Source: Labilibaculum sp. DW002
GTDB lineage: Bacteria; Bacteroidota; Bacteroidia; Bacteroidales; Marinifilaceae
Reading direction: 5' to 3'
Assembly: GCF_029029525.1 (NCBI RefSeq)
Contig: NZ_JAKJSC010000001.1
Location: 2,206,987-2,270,986 of the forward strand
DNA: 64,000 nt
This document shows, one piece after another, positions 17,835 to 27,284 of the stretch. Position 1 is the first letter of the stretch, and every line of letters starts with the position of its first letter. The notes beneath the pieces were generated by a model. That model saw nothing but the letters and a program-made list of their open reading frames with translations, was not told the DNA's origin and did no database searches. The translations under genes were made by a program, and so were the position numbers.

Positions 17835-20808
17835 ATTTAAAACTAATTACACTAGTTTGTTTTTTACCGTCCATAAGAATCTCTAAAGGCTCTTCGAATC
17901 GGATGTGCTTGAAATAATGAATTTGTTCTTCTACCTTTTGTTTAGCTAACATTTCCAGATTCACAAAACTATGCTCAGTATTGCTTCTAACTGAAAAGTA
18001 ACCAACATTCATAGAGGTTACATTATGGAAGAAATGTGATCCTAATGAGGCGTCAAGTGGGAAATCTTCCAAGCCTTGCTCAACAATCACTTTTGCATTA
18101 GAAATTTGCGACCAAAGAACAGGAATTCCAGTAAATCGATCTTTTGTTCCCCATCTTCCAGGTCCAATTAGAACATATTCTCTATCTTGCTCTTTCATTT
18201 TCTGGTTCAAAACGGCCATTTCCTCAGCCATTTCTTCAGTTTTAGTTCTGTCAAATTTGCTTACATCCATATAAATGACATCGCGAACATGGTCAATTTT
18301 ACCATTTCCCATTCCTTTATCAGCCAATAAAACAAGCTTGTCTTTATCAACTTTTTTCATATCAATTTCGACACTCATTTCCTGACGGATAAGTGGCTTA
18401 ATTTGTAATAAGTTGAAAGTAGGTAAGCCATTCTTTCCTTTAGATAAGTCAACTGCAAATTCAATCTCAACAGGCGCTCCCATTGCTTGCTTAAAAATAT
18501 TCAGAAGAATACTTAAAGTTTGCGCCAATGGAATCTGATTGTATTTAAGAATGTTTGCAAAATCCACAACGCGAGGTCCTCGTAGGTTCAAATCTGGCTC
18601 AATCCTATCATTTCGCCCATCGTATACCGAAGCACAATGCAATAAATTTCCATCATCCTCGGCATCAGACAATTGATATTTTAAGGTAACCGCATCTTCT
18701 CCATCTTTTACTAAATCAATATCTTCCTTTTGCATATCGATTCCGTAAAAATACTTTTGAGAATCTTTCACTTGGTCTTGAATTGAAGCCAACTGTAATT
18801 TTGGATACTCAGGACAGAAACGATGCGTTTTCTCGCCACCAACAACATACTTACCCAAACCTAATCCCAGAACAGCAAAACCATCTTCAGGTTTCATATA
18901 CGAGAATGGATAATAATTGTATGATTGTGCTACCCCACTAATGTTTGGATAATATTTCCCATTGTACTCTTGCCCTACAACCTCTTGAAGAATTACAGCC
19001 ATTTTCTCTTCCTCAATCTTATAATCAACAGCTGAGAAATAAGCTTTTGCTTCAGGTGTAAAAATTGAAGAATAAACCATTTTTATAGCAGTTACCAAAT
19101 GATCAAAACGCACTTCAAAATCCTCGTCATTATTTGGCAAAAGATAGGTTGCATATACACCAGCAAAAGGCTGCATCAATGAGTCTTCAAACAATCCTGA
19201 TGAACGAACAGCCAAAGGCTTATTCATTTTTTCAAGATACCTCCTTAGTCTATCTCGCAATTTATCCGACAACTCTCCTTTTGCGAATAAATCTCTTACT
19301 TTTTTATAGTTTTTATCGAGATAAATCTTGTCGTAAAGATTATTCGCTTCTAAGAAATTATCGTACTCATCAACTCCAATAATCGCAGTTCGGGGAATTG
19401 TAATGTTAATGTCTTTAATCAGTTTTTGGAAACTGATATTCTCAGTAAAATTACTCAAGAACGCTAATCCACGGCCTTTACCACCAACTGATCCACGACC
19501 TAAACGAACAACGTAATGGTTCGAGTTTGCAAGGCTAGGTTTGAATTTGATGATACGACCACGCAATTGTTTCAACCTCGAAGCCTCGAATACATCCAAA
19601 CAAAATTGTCTCAATTCACGAACCGTTTTAAAGTCTGAAATTTGATAGCGACGTAGTTTTTTAGCAATATTAATCTCTCCTCTGGCCATTAGCCAAGTTG
19701 AAATACCATTTCTTTTAGAGTGAAATAATAAAGATTCATCTGGCACATATCTTAACTTGTTCTCAAAATCCTCAAGTGATTTTGCCATGGCAACTTGGGT
19801 TCCACTTTGATTTCTGAATACGAAATCTCCAAATCCCAATTTCAAATGTATAAAGTTGAAAATATCTAAAGCTAGCGTATCACTATTTTTATTGATAAAA
19901 TCAGCATTTACTTGAAAAGCACGCATTGCATTGTCCGTATCATGCGACTGCATAACACAAGGAATTCTTAAGTGCTTATCTTGCACATAGGATATCAAAT
20001 CTACCCCTGCATCGTCATTCAACTTACCATCTCGGGCAAATCGAACATCAGAAATAACACAAAGTAGGTTTTCCAGATATTTATCTACAATATCAACAGC
20101 ATCCTCATATGAACTCACCAAAATAACCTTAGGACGAGCACGCATTTTTAGAATTTTATGCATCTCATCAATATCATCTTCGTCAGAAATTACTTTCTGA
20201 GTTTGAGTCATAACGGACGTATAAAGTAAAGGCAGATAACGAGAATAATATTTTACAGAATCTTCTACCAGCAACATTACCCGAACATCACCAATCTTAG
20301 AATCTGGCTCCAGATTCATTTTATCTTCAATGTATTTGGTCATGGCCATAAAGATCTTAGTCGATCCATTCCAGACAAATACTCTCTCAATATTATTTTT
20401 AATCTTATCGGCAGCCTTATCGAAATAAGCTAAGTCACTATTATTATTCACCAAGACCAAAACGGGTAATTCTGGCTGTTTCTTTTTAATCTCTTGGCTC
20501 AATTCAAGCGGTGATTCCTTATCAAGTCCTGCCATCAAAATTACAATGTCGAAATTTTTCTCATCCATTGCCTGGAGAGCTTCTTCATTGGTAGCAACAC
20601 TAGTAAATCGGGGTGCTGTGTATAAATTTAACTGAAGATATTCTCCAACAATTTTGTCAGAAAATTGACCTTCTCTGACGATAGTATATGAATCGTAATA
20701 AGTAGCGACAAGAAGAATTTCCTTTACCTTAAATGGCATTAATTCCTGAAATATATCCCTGTCGTTCTTTTTACGCTTATAAATTTTCGAAATAGCAACT
20801 TCTTCCAT
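17833..20808 (-). CDS. large protein with two receiver-like domains fused to a PEP synthase/PPDK nucleotide-binding domain
   Basis: A 991-residue cytoplasmic protein. Residues about 25-165 and 170-335 look like two response-regulator receiver-like folds (FDIVILMAGLDKESPLELSQ; RVMLLVEDSVKYYSRYLPLL; LLCVISDVRFARDGKLNDDA). Residues about 440-830 match the N-terminal ATP-grasp part of PEP synthase/pyruvate phosphate dikinase: GRGSVGGKGRGLAFLSN, KPLAVRSSGLFEDSLMQPFA, VVGQEYNGKYYPNISGVAQS and EIEFAVDL. The swivelling phosphohistidine domain and C-terminal PEP-utilising TIM barrel are absent; instead there is a tail with VLIGPGRWGTKDRFTGIPVL. It is therefore not a complete PEP synthase. I infer an ATP-dependent phosphotransfer or regulatory role; the natural substrate is unknown. 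It is monocistronic, between its own terminator and korB. Confidence 0.7.
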   Translation of the reverse strand: MEEVAISKIYKRKKNDRDIFQELMPFKVKEILLVATYYDSYTIVREGQFSDKIVGEYLQLNLYTAPRFTSVATNEEALQAMDEKNFDIVILMAGLDKESPLELSQEIKKKQPELPVLVLVNNNSDLAYFDKAADKIKNNIERVFVWNGSTKIFMAMTKYIEDKMNLEPDSKIGDVRVMLLVEDSVKYYSRYLPLLYTSVMTQTQKVISDEDDIDEMHKILKMRARPKVILVSSYEDAVDIVDKYLENLLCVISDVRFARDGKLNDDAGVDLISYVQDKHLRIPCVMQSHDTDNAMRAFQVNADFINKNSDTLALDIFNFIHLKLGFGDFVFRNQSGTQVAMAKSLEDFENKLRYVPDESLLFHSKRNGISTWLMARGEINIAKKLRRYQISDFKTVRELRQFCLDVFEASRLKQLRGRIIKFKPSLANSNHYVVRLGRGSVGGKGRGLAFLSNFTENISFQKLIKDINITIPRTAIIGVDEYDNFLEANNLYDKIYLDKNYKKVRDLFAKGELSDKLRDRLRRYLEKMNKPLAVRSSGLFEDSLMQPFAGVYATYLLPNNDEDFEVRFDHLVTAIKMVYSSIFTPEAKAYFSAVDYKIEEEKMAVILQEVVGQEYNGKYYPNISGVAQSYNYYPFSYMKPEDGFAVLGLGLGKYVVGGEKTHRFCPEYPKLQLASIQDQVKDSQKYFYGIDMQKEDIDLVKDGEDAVTLKYQLSDAEDDGNLLHCASVYDGRNDRIEPDLNLRGPRVVDFANILKYNQIPLAQTLSILLNIFKQAMGAPVEIEFAVDLSKGKNGLPTFNLLQIKPLIRQEMSVEIDMKKVDKDKLVLLADKGMGNGKIDHVRDVIYMDVSKFDRTKTEEMAEEMAVLNQKMKEQDREYVLIGPGRWGTKDRFTGIPVLWSQISNAKVIVEQGLEDFPLDASLGSHFFHNVTSMNVGYFSVRSNTEHSFVNLEMLAKQKVEEQIHYFKHIRFEEPLEILMDGKKQTSVISFK

Positions 20809-20969
20809 TTTCTTTGTGTTTGTTGTGTGTATTCTAGTGGTACAAAATAATACAATTATCTGATTCGAGATCTACCTTTTGGCAAACATTTCCTCATTCC
20901 GATTTACTGAAGCCATCAAATCTTATCACCCAATAATTTTGGGCGAAATTAATGAAAAATAAGTGTAAA

Positions 20970-21003
20970 ATAAAAGAGGAAACTCATCGCTTCCTCTTTT
21001 TAT
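20970..21003 (-). terminator. rho-independent terminator after korAB
   Basis: On the reverse strand AAAAAGAGGAA-gcgatgagt-TTCCTCTTTT forms a stem ending in a T-run, 20 bases after the korB stop. Confidence 0.8.
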
Positions 21004-21022
21004 ATTCTAGGTTAAAAATTCT

Positions 21023-22063
21023 TTATTCAACAACCCAAGTGTCTCCACTATTTAGTAGATCATCCATAGATTTGATTGATGATATTGCTTTAATATCTTC
21101 AATTTGTTGAACCATTTTCTCGTCGTAAGAAGTAGAATCTACATCACGAATAACACCCAAAGCAACAGGATACTCAGGAGCCATCATACTTGAAAGCAAC
21201 CAATGCATATGTGGGTCTTCAGTATGTGCATCATGAACAAGAACATCTTCTTCGGTAATGCCATGTTCACCAATAGTAACAACTACAAGTTTACCATTAC
21301 CTCCCATGATTAAACCTTTATTTTTCTCCTTACCAAAAATCATCGGTTTACCATGTTCAATTATTACGGTATAGTCTTCTTTTGTCGCTTTATCTGTAAT
21401 AATAGAATGAGCTCCATCATTATAAATCACACAATTTTGAAGAACCTCAACAATAGATGTTCCTTTATGATCAGATGCTGCTTTTACAATCTCTGTCGTT
21501 AATTTGATATTCGTATCAAGCGATCGAGCGTAAAACTTTGAACCTGCTCCCATAGCTAACTGAGATGGCTTAAATGGCTCCTCAATAGTTCCGAAAGGTG
21601 ACGTTTTTGTCACCATTCCATGATTTGATGTTGGCGAATATTGACCTTTAGTCAGGCCATAAATCTCATTATTAAAGAGAAGAATAGTCATGTCAATATT
21701 TCTACGAACTGCATGAATAAAATGGTTACCACCAATTGCTAAAGCATCTCCATCACCAGAAACCTGAATTACTTCAAGGTCTGGGTTAGCACACTTAGCT
21801 CCTGATGCGATAGCCGCAGCACGTCCGTGAATGGTATGGAAACCATAAGTATCCATATAATATGGGAATCGAGAAGAACAACCAATACCTGAAATTACGG
21901 CATAATCTTCCTTCTTAAAATCCATATCAGCCATTGCCTTTTGAACGGAATTTAAAATACCATGGTCACCACAACCAGGGCACCAGCGATTCTCTTGATC
22001 GCTTCTAAAATCCTTAGCACTTAGCTTCTTAATATTAGGTGAATTTAATACTGTATCAGCCAT
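21023..22063 (-). CDS. korB: 2-oxoacid (2-oxoglutarate):ferredoxin oxidoreductase, beta subunit
   Basis: A 346-residue thiamine-diphosphate-binding subunit. The N-terminal RWCPGCGDHGILNSVQKAMA holds part of the cofactor site. GDGDALAIGGNHFIHAVRRN followed by NNEIYGLTKGQYSPT is the ThDP/Mg2+ motif and its extension. It pairs with the alpha subunit encoded 3 bases upstream and catalyses CoA-dependent oxidative decarboxylation of a 2-oxoacid with ferredoxin, most likely 2-oxoglutarate in the TCA cycle. The two-subunit (gamma-alpha plus beta) arrangement is that of KorAB; a role with other 2-oxoacids cannot be excluded from sequence. A terminator follows. Confidence 0.92.
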   Translation of the reverse strand: MADTVLNSPNIKKLSAKDFRSDQENRWCPGCGDHGILNSVQKAMADMDFKKEDYAVISGIGCSSRFPYYMDTYGFHTIHGRAAAIASGAKCANPDLEVIQVSGDGDALAIGGNHFIHAVRRNIDMTILLFNNEIYGLTKGQYSPTSNHGMVTKTSPFGTIEEPFKPSQLAMGAGSKFYARSLDTNIKLTTEIVKAASDHKGTSIVEVLQNCVIYNDGAHSIITDKATKEDYTVIIEHGKPMIFGKEKNKGLIMGGNGKLVVVTIGEHGITEEDVLVHDAHTEDPHMHWLLSSMMAPEYPVALGVIRDVDSTSYDEKMVQQIEDIKAISSIKSMDDLLNSGDTWVVE

Positions 22064-22066
22064 GAC

Positions 22067-23911
22067 TTATTTCTCCTCCAATAATTGGTTAAATCTTTCT
22101 TTTAATTCCACCACAGTAAATGGTAATCCCATTAATTTATTGTGTTGTTCAAACTTAATATCTTGGAACGTACTTCTTAGATATTCTGCAAATTGACCGT
22201 CGTTCAATTCACACACAATAATTTTTTTGTAACGACCTAACACTTCAGCAGTGTTTTTAGGAAGTGGGAAAATATAATTGAAATGAGCTAAACTAATAGA
22301 TTTCTCTTCCTTTTGTAATTCGCGAACTGCCGTTGTAAGGTGACCATAAGTGCCACCCCATCCTACTACAAGAACATCAGCGTCATCCTTTCCTTTCACT
22401 TTAAGTTCAGGAATATTGTCAGCAACAAGCTCTACTCTTTTCTTACGAATATCACTCATCACTTGATGATTTTCTGGTACGTAAGAAACAGTACCAACGC
22501 CATCAATTTTTTCAAGACCACCAATACGATGCTCTAATCCCTTTGTTCCCGGAATAGCCCATCTACGACTCAATCGCTTCTCTTCACGAGCATAAGGAAG
22601 GAAATCGTCTCCTTCTTTTGCAATAGGGGCAACAATCTCTGGTAATTCAGACATAGTTGGAATCCTCCAAGGTTCAGCACCATTAGCAATAAAACCATCT
22701 GTTAAAAGAATAACAGGCGTCATATGCTCAAGTGCGATACGACTCGCTTCAAATGCGTAATGGAAACAATCAGATGGCGTACTAGCTGCAATAACAGGCA
22801 TAGGACACTCACCACTACGGCCATGAATTGCTTGCAATAAATCAGACTGCTCAGTTTTGGTAGGTAAACCTGTAGAAGGACCTCCACGCTGAACATTCAC
22901 AATAACAAGTGGCAATTCAGTCATCACTGCAAGACCTGCAGCTTCCGTTTTCAATGCTAAACCAGGACCAGAAGTTGTAGTAACAGCAAAATCACCAGCA
23001 AAACTAGCACCAATTGCAGTACAAATACCTGCAATTTCGTCCTCCGCTTGGAAAGTTTTCACACCAAGATCTTTGCGAGCCGCTAACTCTTGTAAAATCT
23101 CAGTAGCTGGAGTTATAGGATATGACCCACAGAATAGCTCAAGATTAGCTCTTTCTGCTGCTGCCATAAGTCCCCAGGCTGTTGCTTTATTACCAGTAAT
23201 ATTTCTATATGTACCCTTACGGATTTTAGCAGGGGCTACACTATAGTTATAAGGCAATGCCTCAATTGTTTTAGCAAAATTGTAACCTGCCTTAAGTACC
23301 TTTTTATTAGCATCAACTACTAATGGGTACTTTTTAAATTTTTTCTCAATAAAATCTTCAGAGTGATCCAAAGGACGATCGAACATCCAATATACCATTC
23401 CAAGAGTAAACATATTCTTACATCTCAGAATACTTTTTTGATCAAGTCCTGAATCTTTTAAACACTCACGTGTAAGTGATGTAACCTTTGCCTTAATTAG
23501 GTTATAGTCAGCAAGCTTATCATCTAACAATGGATCTGATTCGTAACCGGCTTTTTCAAGATTCTTATCTGTAAAACTATCCTCGTTCACGATAATTGTA
23601 CCACTTGCTTTTACCCACTTTAAATTAGCTTTTAAAGCCGCTGGATTCATTGCAACCAATACGTCGGCATAATCACCTGGAGTATAAATCTCTTGGTGAC
23701 CAAAGTGCAATTGAAAACCTGAAACGCCACCTACGGTACCTTGTGGGGCGCGGATTTCTGCTGGATAATCAGGGAAAGTCGCTACATCATTCCCAAATAA
23801 AGCTGAAGTATCAGAGAACTGTGTTCCTGTTAATTGCATACCATCTCCGGAATCACCTGAAAATCGTATAACAACCTCTTCTCTTTCAATAATTTTTGTC
23901 TTTTGACTCAT
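22067..23911 (-). CDS. korA: 2-oxoacid (2-oxoglutarate):ferredoxin oxidoreductase, alpha subunit with fused gamma domain
   Basis: A 614-residue protein. Residues 1-200 are the gamma domain (VVIRFSGDSGDGMQLTGTQF; GGVSGFQLHFGHQEIYTPGD). Residues about 230-614 are the alpha pyrimidine-binding and transketolase-C-like domains (CGSYPITPATEILQELA; FQAEDEIAGICTAIGASFAG; TTTSGPGLALKTEAAGLAVM; GLPTKTEQSDLLQAIHGRSG). With KorB it forms the CoA-acylating ferredoxin-dependent 2-oxoacid oxidoreductase of the TCA cycle in many anaerobic and microaerobic Bacteroidota. It is the first gene of the operon, preceded by a 400-base non-coding stretch carrying direct repeats. Confidence 0.93.
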   Translation of the reverse strand: MSQKTKIIEREEVVIRFSGDSGDGMQLTGTQFSDTSALFGNDVATFPDYPAEIRAPQGTVGGVSGFQLHFGHQEIYTPGDYADVLVAMNPAALKANLKWVKASGTIIVNEDSFTDKNLEKAGYESDPLLDDKLADYNLIKAKVTSLTRECLKDSGLDQKSILRCKNMFTLGMVYWMFDRPLDHSEDFIEKKFKKYPLVVDANKKVLKAGYNFAKTIEALPYNYSVAPAKIRKGTYRNITGNKATAWGLMAAAERANLELFCGSYPITPATEILQELAARKDLGVKTFQAEDEIAGICTAIGASFAGDFAVTTTSGPGLALKTEAAGLAVMTELPLVIVNVQRGGPSTGLPTKTEQSDLLQAIHGRSGECPMPVIAASTPSDCFHYAFEASRIALEHMTPVILLTDGFIANGAEPWRIPTMSELPEIVAPIAKEGDDFLPYAREEKRLSRRWAIPGTKGLEHRIGGLEKIDGVGTVSYVPENHQVMSDIRKKRVELVADNIPELKVKGKDDADVLVVGWGGTYGHLTTAVRELQKEEKSISLAHFNYIFPLPKNTAEVLGRYKKIIVCELNDGQFAEYLRSTFQDIKFEQHNKLMGLPFTVVELKERFNQLLEEK

Positions 23912-24118
23912 GACTGTTTGATTTAACTTCTAGTTAAATTCTTAGTTTGTTAAGTTGTTTCGATTTTGTCTTGTTAATCACATCTTGCTTTACGCATGTT
24001 ATTTAACATGGATAAAGGTAACGTTTCCAATATTTTAGACAAGAAAAGTTATGAAATTTTAATGACTTTTTGCAAACGTTTGTGTCATAAAAAGTTACAT
24101 CCAACTTATGTTTAAAAT

Positions 24119-24154
24119 TAAGTCTGATTAAGAGTTGATTAAGTCTGAATAAAG
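24119..24154. repeat. tandem 16-base near-identical direct repeats upstream of korA
   Basis: TTAAGTCTGATTAAGA (24119-24134) and TTAAGTCTGAATAAAG (24139-24154) have a 20-base period, about two helical turns. They lie some 210-240 bases upstream of the korA start in the otherwise gene-free interval 23912-24251. The arrangement could be a regulator-binding pair; nothing else was recognised in that interval. Confidence 0.4.
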
Positions 24155-24251
24155 CAATTCCAAAGGTGGGAAAGGGTAACTTTTTTTAAAATTTTAATCA
24201 GGAAGACAAATTGCTAACCGAAGCACAATAATTTACGTCTATTTTTAAACG

Positions 24252-24291
24252 TAAAAAAAGGCGTCTCAAATAAATGAGACACCTTTAATAT
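24252..24291 (-). terminator. rho-independent terminator after the SusC/D-type operon
   Basis: On the reverse strand AAAGGTGTCTCA and TGAGACGCCTTT pair around TTTATT and are followed by TTTTTTT. It starts 20 bases after the stop at 24312 and closes the four-gene operon. Confidence 0.85.
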
Positions 24292-24311
24292 ATTTAAGAA
24301 TTGATTATCTA

Positions 24312-24983
24312 CTAATAATCATCTTCAGTAAAACCTGAATAACGATGACCAGCAATAATATAAGCTTCATCTTTTGTAGCATCATGAGCTACAGTATCAA
24401 AAACCCATTTGAATTCTTCTTTGTCAGGATTAGCTCTGTAGGCTACAGGAACTTCTTCACTTTTGAAAGTTACACTTCCACTATATAAAACCATACTGAC
24501 GTTTAAACTGTCAACAATATTTTTATCAAGTGTAGTGGCTCCATCTTTAATAATCTTTCCTTCAACAACAGCAGCTCTAATATAGGAACGAAGTTCAACA
24601 ATAGTTTCTCCAAGTGCAGTAGGCTTTGAGTCAGGAATTACAATTGCTTTTTCATTATTCGTTAAATCAGCAAAAGCTATAGACTTAGATTTAAAATTAC
24701 TTGCATCACCATCTAAAAAGAACTTACTTCTTAACTCGAAATATTTATCATGATCATCAATCCAAAGTTCATTAGCTACATCAGCAGATGTATTATAAAA
24801 TTCCAATTTATGCTCATTGTCATAATCAGCAACAAGAGTCCCATCAAGTTCTGAAACTTGATAAAGGTAAGTACCTGAGTAGTCCAGTACAGCACTATCC
24901 CAATCTTCTAGCTCAGTATCATCACAAGAAACAAGAGAAAGAGAAATAAATGCTCCTATTAAATATAAAAATATATTTTTCAT
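24312..24983 (-). CDS. lipoprotein of the Bacteroidetes lipid-binding-like family (fourth gene of SusC/D operon)
   Basis: A 223-residue lipoprotein: MKNIFLYLIGAFISLSLVSC with Cys at position 20, followed by acidic DDTELEDWD, the kind of sequence associated with export to the cell surface in Bacteroidota. The body resembles the beta-barrel 'Lipid_bd' (PF12888-like) family: YSGTYLYQVSELDGTLVADY, LEFYNTSADVANELWIDD, VAYRANPDKEEFKWVFDT and the ending YIIAGHRYSGFTEDDY. I use the ATG at 24983; a TTG upstream would add four residues. It is the last gene of SusC-SusD-Ig lipoprotein-this gene. By analogy with BT2261-BT2264 it is probably an accessory subunit of the transporter; the family name does not prove that lipid is bound. 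Confidence 0.7.
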   Translation of the reverse strand: MKNIFLYLIGAFISLSLVSCDDTELEDWDSAVLDYSGTYLYQVSELDGTLVADYDNEHKLEFYNTSADVANELWIDDHDKYFELRSKFFLDGDASNFKSKSIAFADLTNNEKAIVIPDSKPTALGETIVELRSYIRAAVVEGKIIKDGATTLDKNIVDSLNVSMVLYSGSVTFKSEEVPVAYRANPDKEEFKWVFDTVAHDATKDEAYIIAGHRYSGFTEDDY

Positions 24984-25018
24984 TTGTTTATTCAATTTAA
25001 ATTAATTTTAAGAAACAA

Positions 25019-25669
25019 TTACAATTTCTGCCATCTTCTATAACTCCATGGAGTTCCATCTCTACTAATTAGAAATTCAAAAAGACCACCTTCAGAAATT
25101 GTTCCTGTAGCTGTAAGTGCATAACCAAATAAATCGGTCATAGGAACTAAAGCTATTTCCCCAGCTCTTACATAAACGATTCTAACAGGCATAGTATACT
25201 GAGCACCATAAGTTTTTTCGTAACCATAGATACTTCCCATAGTATAATAACCTGCTTCTTTTTTCTTTACAGGTACATCGAAAATAACAAAAGAACCATG
25301 AACAAGTTCATAATCGCCTGAAAGGTTAACTGCAGAGTCATCTACTTCATCAGTTACAATAACATAACGAGAAACAGATCCATCAAAACCATCAACATTT
25401 GTAGCACTATAAACTACCTCGTAAATACCAGGAACATTAGAATCAACAACATCACCTGATGTTACAACTTCAAGTTCGTTTTCACCTTCCATAGCAACTA
25501 CTCCAGGCTCAGTATAAGCTGTACCCATTTCGTGTCTGTAGAACTCACCACCTTCTAGAGTAAAATCAGGAAAGTAAGTAATCCTTGAGATATCTTCTGT
25601 CTCCTTATCATCACACGCTGAAAACAAGGTGATGATAGCAAGCAATGATATATATAATATTTTTTTCAT
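25019..25669 (-). CDS. lipoprotein with a bacterial Ig-like (DUF5011-type) domain, third gene of SusC/D operon
   Basis: A 216-residue lipoprotein beginning MKKILYISLLAIITLFSACD, lipobox FSAC with Cys at 19 and acidic residues after it. Residues about 35-110 have the DUF5011/HYR-like immunoglobulin pattern (YTEPGVVAMEGENELEVVTS; VDSNVPGIYEVVYSATNVDG). The C-terminal half is a beta-rich domain (GYYTMGSIYGYEKTYGAQYT) ending SYRRWQKL, resembling the DUF5012-type proteins that follow SusD genes. The longer frame from 25726 lacks a signal peptide at its start, so the ATG at 25669 was chosen. Probably a surface accessory protein of the transporter encoded upstream. Confidence 0.7.
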   Translation of the reverse strand: MKKILYISLLAIITLFSACDDKETEDISRITYFPDFTLEGGEFYRHEMGTAYTEPGVVAMEGENELEVVTSGDVVDSNVPGIYEVVYSATNVDGFDGSVSRYVIVTDEVDDSAVNLSGDYELVHGSFVIFDVPVKKKEAGYYTMGSIYGYEKTYGAQYTMPVRIVYVRAGEIALVPMTDLFGYALTATGTISEGGLFEFLISRDGTPWSYRRWQKL

Positions 25670-25745
25670 TTTATAAATTTTTATTGTAAAAGCTGGACAT
25701 CTCATAAAAAGATAATCAATGTCCATTATCTATAAATTACAATTA

Positions 25746-27272
25746 TTATTCAGCCTTCTTATTCCACCAAACTTTCTCTAATAGATCTTGCTTCTGTGCA
25801 GGAGCATTTTCATTACGAGTTAATATAGCGGTAGGATAAATAGGTGAAGCAGGTAATTTTGCATTTAATTTACCTCTTCCTTCAATAGCAATCGTCAATT
25901 CTCCAAGAAAATCATTACGTAAAATAGTATCAGCAGCAACACGGTCTTTACGAATATCAATAGTGTTAACAGCTGGATATTTAGTTCTATTTCTCTCTAA
26001 AAATGACTCAATATGCTGATAGTTAGCATTAGCTACCCATTTTTGCATTGCAATTTGCTTTATTCCTTCTTCTGGAGTACCACCAGTCCAAGCTGCATAA
26101 CCTGTAGTTGCAATATCAGAAGTAGTAATACCATGCTGACTTAAAGAAGCCTGAACTCCAAGATCATAGTACTCTTTACCCTTAGCATTGTTACCCGCAC
26201 GAGCATAAACTTCAGCGATATAGAAATTAATTTCCCAAGTTGACATGATTATTAGATCTTGTGTTGCCGAAAATACAGCTTGACTGTAGTCTTCGTCTTC
26301 ATCAAGAGTTCCGTTTTCATCAGAATCTTCTTTAGAGGCAAAATCTCCGAAAAATGCACCTAAATGATATCCACCAGACATTTCGAAAAGAACATCAAGA
26401 CGTGGATCACCATTCTCTTGAAGATAATCTAAGAAGTTCTTAGAAGCAATTACATTTGAACTTAAGTAATCAGCTCCACCTTCTTCGAATTCTCTCATAG
26501 GGTGACGCTTTCCTTCGTCTGTATCAGACCATGTAGAACCGCTTATTCCAGCATTATTCTTAATGAATTCAGCTGATTCGATAAAAGTAACAAGAGCAGC
26601 ATTATTATAAGATGATGTCTCAGAAAGACGAATCATTAATTTCAACTTAAGCGAGTTTGCAAAAAGTTTCCATTGATCTAAATCTCCACCATAAATAAAA
26701 TCATATGATCCTGGTAAAGAAGCTTCAGAAATATCTGTTGCTATTAACGCTTCAACTCTTGCAAGTAGGTCAGCATAAATAACGCTTCCTTCATCAAATT
26801 TAGGTGATACTATTCCTTCATCTCCTTTAAGAGCTTCAAAATAAGGAACGTCTCCCCAAACATCAGTAATGGTTTGCCATGTGAAAATTGACAAAGCTTC
26901 AGCAGCATAATATACCCCTATGTTATTATTCTCAGTTGCAACAGTTTTCATTCTTTTGCAATCTAAAAGAACACCAGCAGTTAAATCACTATACGCTGTA
27001 GCAAAACTAGTTGGCTCATATTCGCATAAAGTTTTAAATTGAGATGCATCATAAGCTTGAGTCCAATATTCAGACCAAAAACCACCACCAAAACCGAAAT
27101 CCCAGCCCATCATTTGATTAGCCAAATTCAATTCTGCCGCAGGCAAAACTACCTTTGCTTCCGGAATGTCACGTAATACATCTGGATCCTCATTTATATC
27201 TAAATAATTATCACAGCCCCAGCCAAATACTGACAAAAAGGCAAGTGAAATAGCTATAATTTTATATTTCAT
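25746..27272 (-). CDS. SusD/RagB-family substrate-binding lipoprotein (SusD-like_2 type) with an EF-hand-like loop
   Basis: A 508-residue lipoprotein with signal peptide and lipobox at WGC (Cys 20), then DNYLDINEDPDVL, typical of this SusD subtype. SusD features include TWQTITDVWGDVPYFEALKG, the TPR-like helices around LDQWKLFANSLKLKLMIRLS and the C-terminal IRKDRVAADTILRNDFLGEL. It would cap the SusC barrel encoded 12 bases upstream and bind substrate outside the cell. An unusual acidic insert has DSDENGTLDEDE at about residues 316-327, a full match to the 12-residue EF-hand calcium-loop pattern (Asp1, Asp3, Asn5, Gly6, Leu8, Glu12). No glycosidase accompanies the operon, so a peptide or other non-glycan substrate is plausible. 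Confidence 0.88.
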   Translation of the reverse strand: MKYKIIAISLAFLSVFGWGCDNYLDINEDPDVLRDIPEAKVVLPAAELNLANQMMGWDFGFGGGFWSEYWTQAYDASQFKTLCEYEPTSFATAYSDLTAGVLLDCKRMKTVATENNNIGVYYAAEALSIFTWQTITDVWGDVPYFEALKGDEGIVSPKFDEGSVIYADLLARVEALIATDISEASLPGSYDFIYGGDLDQWKLFANSLKLKLMIRLSETSSYNNAALVTFIESAEFIKNNAGISGSTWSDTDEGKRHPMREFEEGGADYLSSNVIASKNFLDYLQENGDPRLDVLFEMSGGYHLGAFFGDFASKEDSDENGTLDEDEDYSQAVFSATQDLIIMSTWEINFYIAEVYARAGNNAKGKEYYDLGVQASLSQHGITTSDIATTGYAAWTGGTPEEGIKQIAMQKWVANANYQHIESFLERNRTKYPAVNTIDIRKDRVAADTILRNDFLGELTIAIEGRGKLNAKLPASPIYPTAILTRNENAPAQKQDLLEKVWWNKKAE

Positions 27273-27284
27273 AATTCTTTTTTG

